A stretch of 39,349 bases of DNA from a virus. Location: positions 1-39,349 of IMG/VR virus record IMGVR_UViG_3300046734_000435; one strand, 5' to 3'. The notes beneath the pieces are model-generated. The model saw only the letters and a list, made by a program, of their open reading frames with translations, was not told the origin of the DNA and ran no database searches. Both the position numbers and the translations under genes were made by a program. Below, piece after piece: positions 7,689-15,802 of the stretch. Numbering within the stretch: position 1 is the first letter of the stretch; every line of letters begins with the position of its first letter.

Positions 7689-10265
7689 TTAAATATCAGT
7701 CATTGCCATTACTGATACGCGCACATGTCTAGATTCTGTGAGATAAACAGTAAGAGTATTTGAATCAGTTTCCTCTATTGGTACAACATCGTTTGCATAC
7801 AAGCCGTCATCTCCCAATACCATACATTGGATTATAAGAAAGTTTGTATTCAAGTTATGCGAAACTGTATGTGTTGTTGCAGTTGCAGTTGATTGATATG
7901 TAAATCTTAAATCATTAACATCTGTTCTAATTGAACTATCGGAAGAAATTCTCTGTGCCTGTTCTGTCGCTAAATCTGATTCCAAATCTAATACAAGAGA
8001 TTCTAGAGTATCATAACTATCTTTAACTGCAGAATCTAATAATACGTGTGCATTTGCAATACTAGTTGCTGTATCAATATAATTTGTACCAGATGGTGCA
8101 GCGTAAGTACCATCGGTATTTAATCCAGATGCAGTTTCAACTGCGTCTACTTCGGTTTGTAAGGTTGCAATTGCAGTTGTGTTATCACTAATACTAGTAG
8201 TGATAGATGAATCAAGTTTTAAACCATTTGATGATGTTGAAAGTGAACTACCATCTATTCTGATTGCTAGATTTGCACCAGTGGCGACCGAATCTGTCGA
8301 ACCATCTGCAGTCAACATCAAACCACCATCTGCACGTACATCGATACCAATTTCGTCTGAAGGTAATTCTGAAACACCAGCACCAAAGTTTAGAAATAAT
8401 TCGTTACCACTTTTTTGAATACCGGCCCCAGCAATAATTTGTCCAGCACCAGAGAATTGTTCAAATGATATTGATGTTGTACCAACTGTAATAGAACCGT
8501 CTGTTACAAGTACATAACCATTATCTGCATTTAGTGTACCTTCTTCCACAAATGTAAATGTACCAGAAGTTAATACAGAACCAGTATCTGCGTCATCAGA
8601 TCGGGCCAGAGTTGTAGTAGATAGTGTATAAGTGTAAATACCATTTTCAGAACCAGTACTTTGGTCTTTAACAAGTACTCTATCACCATCGACTAATGTT
8701 ACACCATCAATTGATGTTACACTTGATAAACTTGTAATATTCGAAGTAGTTGCAACTCTAACAGATTCTTTTACATCTAAACCAGTTGCAACACTATCGA
8801 CGTATTCTTTGTTCGCCGCATCTGTCGGGTCGGTAGGATTTGCAACACTAATAATTCTATTGTTGCCCATGTCCAAATTGCCAGACATAGTATCACCAGA
8901 TTTACTAACTTTAGTAGTAATACTATCTGTAGTAGTTTTAATTTGAGCATCCAATAAATCGTCTGCATCAGTTAAATCTGTTGCACCAGTAATATAGTTA
9001 GAAGATGAATTTGCAGTATATGCACCATTAGTACCTAATCCGGCGCCAGTCTGTGTTGCGTTAACTTCTGATTGTAAAGAATTTAATGCAGTATCAAGTC
9101 TTTCATCTGCATCCTTTAATGAAGTCGCTGCAGTAAGATAATTTGTACTAGAGTTTGCACTGAAAGTGCCGTCCGTGGCAAGACCTGATCCAGTTTGTGT
9201 GACATCTAATTCAGATTGTAAATTTGTAATTGCAGTATTGATTGTAACATCTGCATTTGTTCTTGCTGTAATCTCTGCGGATAAATTATCGTTTGTGGTT
9301 TTTAATTGTCCGTCCAAAGTTGCATCTGCGTTTTTTAAAGATGTTGCAGTAGTTAAATAGTTTGTACCAGAATCTGCACTGTAAGTACCACTCGAACCAA
9401 GTCCTGCCCCGTTCTGAGTACTGTCTAATTCATTTTGTACACCTTGTACCGCACTATCTAATAGAAAGTCAGCATTTTTTAAAGATGTTGCAGCAGTAAG
9501 ATAATTTGTTGTATTATCGGCAAGATAAGATCCATCTGTTTCTAGTCCAGCTCCAGTTTCAATATCATCAATTTCTACTTGGACTTCTGCTGGGAATGAT
9601 GTTGTCTTTAGAGTACCAACCATTGTACTTGGATGATTGTCACATACATAATACAAATAATCTGGTGAATCCATCGGCACTTTAAAAATTAATGTACCAC
9701 TCTCTTTGCCCTGTGCATTAGTTCCTGTGACAACTGTACCAGCACCGTCATCGTGACTTACACCATCATTGTATTCCGTTGCAGGGTTTGATGCATCCGT
9801 AAGAATTCTAAAGGGATGTCCAGATGCATTTAAATCTAATTTATATGTAATTCCTGGCTGTAATTTGAGTGTAGGATTATTATCACCGTCTATAACATAT
9901 GCGCCAGATGTAGTAGAAACTGCAAAGGTAATGGATGCCTCTACGTTATCTAGTGCGGTTTCTAATGTATCAATCTGGGTTTGCAGAGCCGAGTCTGCAT
10001 TTGTTCTGTCTGTTACTTCTGTGGTAATTGTAGAATTTAAAGTTGCAACTTCTGCTGTTAGTTCATCTAATGAAACGGCCTGATGAACTATAATTGCCCC
10101 ACCAGAATCGAGAGAAGAAAATTTGAATACTTTATCCGTAGTATTGTACCACAGTCTGCCAGGTTCAGACGGCGTTGGGTCAGAGGTAAGTTTCTCAATT
10201 CGTAAGTTCTCAATAAACGAATTATCTGCTAACTCTAAACCATGAAATTTTACATATCTAGGCAT
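7689..10265 (-). CDS. Large tail fibre with cupredoxin-like domain and fibre repeats
   Basis: An 858-residue fibre. Residues 1-60 resemble fibre N-termini (GRLWYNTTDKVFKF). Residues 62-110 are a coiled-coil-like stretch. Residues about 111-222 form a cupredoxin-like domain with His150 (ASGHPF) and YYVCDNHPSTM providing Cys208, His211 and Met215, the type-1 copper ligand set. Residues 237-440 hold four copies of a repeat GxGLxxxGxYxAxxxxNYL-x-ATSLKxAD-x-LD; a fifth lies near 715-745. A GDTMSGNLDMGNNRI collar motif lies at 456-470, DAANKEYVDS at 482-491, then the VRVATT...IDGV-GDRVLVKDQ...NGIYTY fibre domain. The C-terminus has the HNLNT-type beta domain also present in the 127-aa and 330-aa proteins. 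GGAG precedes the ATG. It forms a single-gene operon between its own late promoter and terminator. Inferred: trimeric host-contact fibre; copper binding is unproven. Confidence 0.92.
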   Translation of the reverse strand: MPRYVKFHGLELADNSFIENLRIEKLTSDPTPSEPGRLWYNTTDKVFKFSSLDSGGAIIVHQAVSLDELTAEVATLNSTITTEVTDRTNADSALQTQIDTLETALDNVEASITFAVSTTSGAYVIDGDNNPTLKLQPGITYKLDLNASGHPFRILTDASNPATEYNDGVSHDDGAGTVVTGTNAQGKESGTLIFKVPMDSPDYLYYVCDNHPSTMVGTLKTTSFPAEVQVEIDDIETGAGLETDGSYLADNTTNYLTAATSLKNADFLLDSAVQGVQNELDSTQNGAGLGSSGTYSADSGTNYLTTATSLKNADATLDGQLKTTNDNLSAEITARTNADVTINTAITNLQSELDVTQTGSGLATDGTFSANSSTNYLTAATSLKDADERLDTALNSLQSEVNATQTGAGLGTNGAYTANSSSNYITGATDLTDADDLLDAQIKTTTDSITTKVSKSGDTMSGNLDMGNNRIISVANPTDPTDAANKEYVDSVATGLDVKESVRVATTSNITSLSSVTSIDGVTLVDGDRVLVKDQSTGSENGIYTYTLSTTTLARSDDADTGSVLTSGTFTFVEEGTLNADNGYVLVTDGSITVGTTSISFEQFSGAGQIIAGAGIQKSGNELFLNFGAGVSELPSDEIGIDVRADGGLMLTADGSTDSVATGANLAIRIDGSSLSTSSNGLKLDSSITTSISDNTTAIATLQTEVDAVETASGLNTDGTYAAPSGTNYIDTATSIANAHVLLDSAVKDSYDTLESLVLDLESDLATEQAQRISSDSSIRTDVNDLRFTYQSTATATTHTVSHNLNTNFLIIQCMVLGDDGLYANDVVPIEETDSNTLTVYLTESRHVRVSVMAMTDI
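8946..9557 (-). repeat. Four fibre repeats in the 858-aa fibre
   Basis: Four divergent copies of a motif GAGL-x3-G-x-Y-x-A-x4-NYL-x2-ATSLK-x-AD-x3-LD, separated by coiled-coil-like linkers. Related copies occur in the 376-aa fibre at 37549-38679. They are protein-level repeats; the DNA copies have diverged. Confidence 0.75.
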
Positions 10266-10303
10266 CGTGTCTTACTCCAAGGTTTTTATTTTTTATATAC
10301 TGA

Positions 10304-10311
10304 TATTTATA
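10304..10311 (-). promoter_or_regulatory. T4-type late promoter TATAAATA
   Basis: Minus strand TATAAATA in the 63-base gap before the 858-aa fibre gene, 38 bases from its ATG at 10265. Confidence 0.75.
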
Positions 10312-10328
10312 ATATTTAGTTTCTATGT

Positions 10329-10712
10329 TTAAGTTACTAATGAAGTTCCGTCAAAAAATACGTCCACATAACCACTTATACTTTCTGACAGGTGTACCTT
10401 GAAAGAATTTGCATCTAATGTTTCTACATATGCGTAAAATTGGTCTCCATTGGAATCGAAAAGTTTTTCACTGAATTGTGTTGTGTTTTTATTATGAGTA
10501 ATTACCCAACTCACCGAAGGAGTTGAAATATTATATCTTTCAAATTCTATAGTTAAATTTGTCAGACCCAAATTCACACGAGCTGTTGCTGCATCAGTGG
10601 CACCTGTACCACCATGTGCCAAACCAACCGCTTCACTTGCAGTAAACTCGCCGAGGGCGTAAGAGTCACCCCCAGCGTCTGTAATTACTTTTAATGGTAT
10701 AACATCAGTCAT
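10329..10712 (-). CDS. Short fibre-tip-like protein with GGTGA motif
   Basis: A 127-residue protein made of two typical phage-fibre pieces. Residues 1-50 are a GEFTASEAVGLAHGGTGATDAATARVNLGL segment; the pattern GGTGAxxAxxARxNL-x-L is widespread in phage fibres and recurs at residues 36-51 of the 1062-aa PKD protein, along with a GEFT motif before it. Residues 60-127 are the beta domain with WVITHNKNTTQF, a DANSFKVHL strand and SGYVDVFFDG at the end. That domain also ends the 858-aa fibre and occurs in the 330-aa fibre protein. It follows the 1346-aa GNGMR paralogue by 18 bases with no promoter seen between, so the two are probably co-transcribed. Inferred role: small fibre or knob, perhaps attached to the product of its upstream neighbour. 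Confidence 0.87.
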   Translation of the reverse strand: MTDVIPLKVITDAGGDSYALGEFTASEAVGLAHGGTGATDAATARVNLGLTNLTIEFERYNISTPSVSWVITHNKNTTQFSEKLFDSNGDQFYAYVETLDANSFKVHLSESISGYVDVFFDGTSLVT

Positions 10713-10730
10713 TAACTAATGTCTCTCTTA

Positions 10731-13700
10731 TTATGATGAAAGGTAGGAATTATCAACACCCCACCCGTCAGTTAATAGTAGTACACGCATTCCATTTCCA
10801 TAACTTTTTGTACTCATCATACCTTTGTAAGTTCTAGTCTTATTGGTTAGTCCACTATCACTAAATCTATCACTAGATACTAGTGTATCTTGTCCTACAG
10901 AACCACCATCACAGAATGCAATCAAATCAATCTCTTTTCCAGTGAATAGATATCTTTGCGAACCAATTCTGTTAGGAAATTGGATAACCAACTGACCATC
11001 ATCATTCAAGGATAATTGTTCTAATGGATTGATTACAGAGTGTGAATCGGTTTCATTAAGACCTGCAAAAACATGTCTATCCCATGGTTTTAATGTATCT
11101 TTTTCTCGTACAACAAACCTACGGAATCTACCCTGTCCTTCCATATCAAATGCAGCAAGTTCCTCTGCAATAACTGGATTAACATAAAAATCCGTAACAT
11201 AATTTCCTGCTCGGTCATATAATCCTTGATATGCAACAGAACTTTGTCTCTTATCGATTTCTCTATCTGTAAAGTAAATACCATAATCTGACCAAAGAAC
11301 TGGTGGTTCGGATGTTTGATATATGCAATGAACTGGTTGCGTATTAGATGTGAAATCAGGCTCTCCTGTAACAGAATCGACATGTCTTTGAACAACAACC
11401 CATGCATTATCATCTGATTCTGATGATGACGCCTGATCCCTCACTGCAAATGCTATTCCATGATCTGCAATAGTTAAGAAATAACTCATAGGATATGATG
11501 GTGCGACATCCGAAAATTGTTTTCCACTTCTTCTAAAAAATCCTTTTTGAATACGCATATTACCAGTATTATATGGTGTATCATATATTAATTCTGTACT
11601 AGAACCAGTTAAATATTGTTCTTCGTATCGATATTCTCCATCTTCAAGTAATCCTTTTGTAACAACCACAGGAGCGGCAGTAGTACCTCTAGTTTCATAT
11701 GTGATATTTTTAACACCTGAACCACTAGTATTATTGGCGAAAATATCCGCAAGTCCAGACGTATCAACCCCTTCTACCTGATCCATTGCAATACCAACCC
11801 TACCGGCACTAATATTAATTTCTGATTCTACTGCATCATCCAATTGGGCCCTTAGTGTATATGGGTTTATTAAATGTACATTTGATTGTACATATCCACT
11901 ATATTGTGGTCTTAATGCACCAAGAAACCCTGGCTCTCTTATTCTTGCCGGTTTAGTTACATCTACACCTTGTGTTTCGGTAACATCACCATTACTTAGT
12001 AATTGATACTTTGTTGCAATATGTAATTGTAAATATTCAAATTGTCTATCAGATACTAAACGTGGGTCTACAGAATTATTTCCTAATTCGATATGAACCT
12101 CGTTAATATATGGTGACGCATCTTTGATTTCATACCCTCTAGAAACATTAAGTCTAATTCTCCAAGCCTGATCTCCATCAGTTCCCGATAGTGGTGAACT
12201 ATTAGATGTTTCTAATACAATTGGACCCATTGAATAATCTCTTACGTATTCAAAAGAATCGATATCTAAATTAGAAGTGTTGTACTGGAAATCCGATGCC
12301 TTAGTTAATCCCAAATCTAAACTACCATGTGTTTGATTTGGATGTCTATATCTCTTATCATAATCAAATGATATTTCTGGACCTGTTGGTCTTTCTGTTT
12401 TCACATCCGCCGAGGTATCACTCAATATTTGTTGATAATATGAGTATGTATAATTTGATGCTGAGCTGTTACCTTGAATTGCAGGGAAAACTTCCCAACC
12501 AATATTATTAACTGGATTTGCAAAAGTGCCCATATCTCTTGATAATGGGAACGATAACCTAATATTACCAACATTAGATACTGCTGGTTCTTTTGTTGTT
12601 TGGAAATTAAAAGTTAATGGGTCACTTGTGACTAAAGTATTCTCAGTATAAGTCACCGAAGAACCGAACTTTGCCAAATCTGGAACATCTTCTGCAAACA
12701 ACCCATCGGTTAGAACAGTTGGACCATAATGTGCGTAAGGATTAACAAATTTAATACTACCTTGTTCGGTATTTGCGTCCATAGTGCCAGTGGATGGAAA
12801 TAATCCACCAGTACCAAACCTAGTCGCGTCAGTTGCAAAAGTGGTTGAAATATTTGCCGCAACGGAATTTTCTATCCATGCAAAGAAGTTTTTACGTGTG
12901 GATAGATTGCTGCTAGTTAGGTTTGCCATAGTCCACCAATCGTGGTTAAATGTAGCAAAAGTGCCAGCGGTGAATCTACCAGCGGTGACCGCAGTTTGAT
13001 ATGCGACAGACTTAGCATTAAATAACCCCCACCCCTTATCATCGGTGGCAGTACGTTTTTTTGATCTTCTTAAATATGCACTAGAATCTTCTGCATATTC
13101 TACGTCGATATAATTTGTACCAGTTTTTACAAACATATATTGCGAAATATATGGATCTAGTTTCATCTCATTAGCCATAGCAGTTGTTAATGCTAATGCA
13201 GTCATAGGAACCTTTGCTGTGAAAGTTATTGAAAGTTCAATTGGATCAGCAGTCCAAGGTTTTTCGGCAGATTCATCAACCAAATTGGTTAACTTAACCT
13301 CGAATGTATCGCCAGGGTCTGCACCATCAAACCCACTAATAGTATGTTTGTGTACATAACCCTCCATATAGTGGGTTTTGCCACCAACACTGACAGGAGA
13401 TCTGAACTGGCTCGATTGCCCGAAATCTTCATACCACCTCCAGCCGGCGGTGTTAAGTCCAAGTTGATCGGTATTTAAATTTCTATAATTCATTTTAAAT
13501 CCAGAATTATAGGTTACAGTACCGTGTTGGGCGATTTTAGGCTCGGTGATGCCAGAGAAACTTTGGTTTGAACCAGATGGAAATCCAACAGTTGGTGTAG
13601 CTCCATACTGTTTTACGTAAGGAATTCTGTTTACCGTCATAGTTTGTTCGACAGAATTCTGGTTTGCATAACCTTCCATAATACCAATTCTTGATGGGTC

Positions 13701-14771
13701 TACACTAAGAGTCAAATAACCAGATAATGGATTTGCAATTGCAGAATTAACAAAACTATTATAAACCTTTTCTAGAAAAGGTTCGACTTCATCACTATCA
13801 ACCGTAACCGAATCTAGTGTTGTAATTGAAGCAGAAGTTTTTTGACTTGTACTTGTCAATGTAAACTCGTAAGTGTCTCCATACTGTAATATGCCAGGCT
13901 CAGAACTTAACCCAATAAAACCTTCCCATTTTGCAGGTTCGGTAACATCGGCTGGGAAAAATTGTTCATCTTTGTATGTTGTAAACCAAAAATGGTGATT
14001 AATAACACCACTAGGTTCTAGTTCTTCTACATAATTTCTTAAATTTCCTTTTGAATCAATGCCACTTGCAACGTCTGGATAAGCAACGACATATCTTGCA
14101 CTAGTAGTAATAAGTCTTTTAATTTTTGCAAATTCGTTTCTATAAACTCTTTCTGATATAAAACTTAATCCAAAATAACCTGTCTGTTCATCGGCCTTCT
14201 TCTTTCTAGTAGGTACATTTGGTAATACTTTCAACCAATTACCGTCTGCATCCTGATTCTGTGGGTTTGGGTTTAAATATGCAAATAACTCGGCGTTTGG
14301 TCCTAAGAACTTATCAAAATATGTTGCATCTTCGCCAGGATACTGTGTTTTAAAAGTGGCGGATTTGGAGCCAGGCAACGATGTTGAAAGATAATCTGCC
14401 CAGTGATCGTTGCCAAATCCAGTATAAGGATCGTCTTGGATTTGTTTAATTTTTAAATCATTATTATCCATTTTCCATTCTGTAAAAGTTCCGTCATATC
14501 CTTCTGACGTAACATTTCTTAATCCGTGAGCCCCTTCATTAATAATATTTGTATTGGAATCATAATAGTACACAATAATATTATCAATATATCTGGTTAG
14601 AGCTGCATCACTAACTGTAATTTTTACGACTTCTGGGCCAACATCTATAAAACCATTGTCCATTAAATCTTCTGCTAATTGTGTAATTAATGGTTTATCT
14701 GGTTCTCTTCTTCGGTTCCAACGATACCCATCTAATTGAAAAATATCATTTCTTTGAATAGCTCTACTCAT
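10731..14771 (-). CDS. Giant virion structural protein, GNGMR paralogue 4
   Basis: A 1346-residue protein, the largest complete one in the window and the fourth member of the GNGMR family. The N-terminus SRAIQRNDIFQLDG resembles the SIQRNEIINIS start of the 1262-aa paralogue. The first 850 residues are mostly family-specific beta-rich sequence without a domain I recognise. The shared C-terminal module includes HIATKYQLLSNGDVTETQG, FFRRSGKQF, YPMSYFLTIADHGIAFAV, WVVVQRHVDSVTGEP, PVHCIYQTS, RFVVREKDTLKPWDRHVFAG, SVINPLEQLSL, GSQRYLFTGKEIDLIAF and KGMMSTKSYGNGMRVLLL near the C-terminus. AGGAG precedes the ATG. It sits apart from its three paralogues, 10.8 kb further along. Inferred role: baseplate-peripheral or tail-surface component. 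Confidence 0.93.
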   Translation of the reverse strand: MSRAIQRNDIFQLDGYRWNRRREPDKPLITQLAEDLMDNGFIDVGPEVVKITVSDAALTRYIDNIIVYYYDSNTNIINEGAHGLRNVTSEGYDGTFTEWKMDNNDLKIKQIQDDPYTGFGNDHWADYLSTSLPGSKSATFKTQYPGEDATYFDKFLGPNAELFAYLNPNPQNQDADGNWLKVLPNVPTRKKKADEQTGYFGLSFISERVYRNEFAKIKRLITTSARYVVAYPDVASGIDSKGNLRNYVEELEPSGVINHHFWFTTYKDEQFFPADVTEPAKWEGFIGLSSEPGILQYGDTYEFTLTSTSQKTSASITTLDSVTVDSDEVEPFLEKVYNSFVNSAIANPLSGYLTLSVDPSRIGIMEGYANQNSVEQTMTVNRIPYVKQYGATPTVGFPSGSNQSFSGITEPKIAQHGTVTYNSGFKMNYRNLNTDQLGLNTAGWRWYEDFGQSSQFRSPVSVGGKTHYMEGYVHKHTISGFDGADPGDTFEVKLTNLVDESAEKPWTADPIELSITFTAKVPMTALALTTAMANEMKLDPYISQYMFVKTGTNYIDVEYAEDSSAYLRRSKKRTATDDKGWGLFNAKSVAYQTAVTAGRFTAGTFATFNHDWWTMANLTSSNLSTRKNFFAWIENSVAANISTTFATDATRFGTGGLFPSTGTMDANTEQGSIKFVNPYAHYGPTVLTDGLFAEDVPDLAKFGSSVTYTENTLVTSDPLTFNFQTTKEPAVSNVGNIRLSFPLSRDMGTFANPVNNIGWEVFPAIQGNSSASNYTYSYYQQILSDTSADVKTERPTGPEISFDYDKRYRHPNQTHGSLDLGLTKASDFQYNTSNLDIDSFEYVRDYSMGPIVLETSNSSPLSGTDGDQAWRIRLNVSRGYEIKDASPYINEVHIELGNNSVDPRLVSDRQFEYLQLHIATKYQLLSNGDVTETQGVDVTKPARIREPGFLGALRPQYSGYVQSNVHLINPYTLRAQLDDAVESEINISAGRVGIAMDQVEGVDTSGLADIFANNTSGSGVKNITYETRGTTAAPVVVTKGLLEDGEYRYEEQYLTGSSTELIYDTPYNTGNMRIQKGFFRRSGKQFSDVAPSYPMSYFLTIADHGIAFAVRDQASSSESDDNAWVVVQRHVDSVTGEPDFTSNTQPVHCIYQTSEPPVLWSDYGIYFTDREIDKRQSSVAYQGLYDRAGNYVTDFYVNPVIAEELAAFDMEGQGRFRRFVVREKDTLKPWDRHVFAGLNETDSHSVINPLEQLSLNDDGQLVIQFPNRIGSQRYLFTGKEIDLIAFCDGGSVGQDTLVSSDRFSDSGLTNKTRTYKGMMSTKSYGNGMRVLLLTDGWGVDNSYLSS

Positions 14772-14824
14772 TCGTGAACTCCTTAATGCATAAAGTTTTA
14801 TTAACTAACTTGTTTTGTTTCTAT

Positions 14825-14832
14825 TATTTATA
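14825..14832 (-). promoter_or_regulatory. T4-type late promoter TATAAATA
   Basis: Minus strand TATAAATA in the 77-base gap before the 1346-aa gene, 53 bases from its ATG. The rest of this gap shows only AT-rich sequence and the ribosome site. Confidence 0.72.
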
Positions 14833-14848
14833 AAAATAAAAATCCTTA

Positions 14849-15793
14849 TTATGTAACCATATCTATATTATCTTGTGTACCATCTGAAAAGAAAAATCTA
14901 ACATAGGAAGATAATACTTCTGAACCGTCAAATGTTGCAATCAAGTTTAAATCATCTCTTGTACCATCTGAATATTGAAAATGTAAAAATGCGCCGGATG
15001 TGCCTGATGCTATTTGTTGAGGTTCGAATCTTTCTGTTACACTATTATATACAATACCAACTTGTTGTTGACTTTGTACCAAACTATTTATTTGCGATTC
15101 AGTATGTCCACCATAACTAAAATTTGCCAAGGAATATTGCACACTATTTATAGTTGCTCTATTTCTGTCTACGTCTTGTATTAAATCATCTAAATCTGTG
15201 TTTACTCTATCTTCTAATTCTAATAACTGATTTGAAAGAGAATCAAGTTCAATTTGTGTCTGTCCACCAGACGTACCAAATGTTCCTATATATCTTGCAC
15301 CAGAAATATAAATTTTATTTCCAGAAATTCCAGATGGTAGATTATTACCAATAAAATGTAAAATGCCAGATTGATAATCAAAAAACCATTCATCATCATT
15401 TCCAGAACCTGCTGCAAATATTTGATTGCCGGATGTTGGATTTGTAGAACTTGCAGAATCTATATAAACTTTTACTTGATATGTACTACCAAATTCTGGT
15501 GGTATCCAATCTGTTAAATTTGTTTTCCAAGTACGATTTGATGTAGACGTTAAATCCATATCACACTCAACCGTATTTGAATTTAAATATAATTCAACAT
15601 ATGTACTATTTACGGTTGGAATAATTGCAGGAATTTCTTGAGATTCTGACCAAAGTCTATCTCCACGTAATAATAATGGACTTGGGATAGCTTCGTTAGT
15701 TGCGCCCTTTATAGAATTTAAGTCTGTCTTGGATGCACCATAACCTAATTTTTTCCAAAGAAAGTCTAATTTTTGATTATCGGGTATTGACAT
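14849..15793 (-). CDS. Virion structural protein, beta-rich with coiled coil
   Basis: A 314-residue protein starting MSIPDNQKLDFLWKKLGYG, followed by TNEAIPSPLLLRGDRLW. This N-terminus is one I associate with structural proteins of marine T4-like phages, but I cannot name a function. Residues 60-170 are beta-rich, including WKTNLTDWIPPEFGSTYQVKVYID and FDYQSGILHFIGN. Residues 180-215 are a likely coiled coil (IELDSLSNQLLELEDRVNTDLDDL). The C-terminus has two similar short strands (FLHFQYSDGTRDDLNLIA and VRFFFSDGTQDNIDMVT), an internal duplication. It follows the PKD protein by 9 bases with no promoter between and is probably co-transcribed. Inferred: trimeric fibre or baseplate-attachment protein. 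Confidence 0.87.
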   Translation of the reverse strand: MSIPDNQKLDFLWKKLGYGASKTDLNSIKGATNEAIPSPLLLRGDRLWSESQEIPAIIPTVNSTYVELYLNSNTVECDMDLTSTSNRTWKTNLTDWIPPEFGSTYQVKVYIDSASSTNPTSGNQIFAAGSGNDDEWFFDYQSGILHFIGNNLPSGISGNKIYISGARYIGTFGTSGGQTQIELDSLSNQLLELEDRVNTDLDDLIQDVDRNRATINSVQYSLANFSYGGHTESQINSLVQSQQQVGIVYNSVTERFEPQQIASGTSGAFLHFQYSDGTRDDLNLIATFDGSEVLSSYVRFFFSDGTQDNIDMVT

Positions 15794-15802
15794 TTACTTA
15801 TC

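Noticed and set aside
15145-15152. TATAAATA on the minus strand inside the 314-aa gene
   Set aside because: It is within coding sequence, with no gene start nearby downstream, so probably chance.
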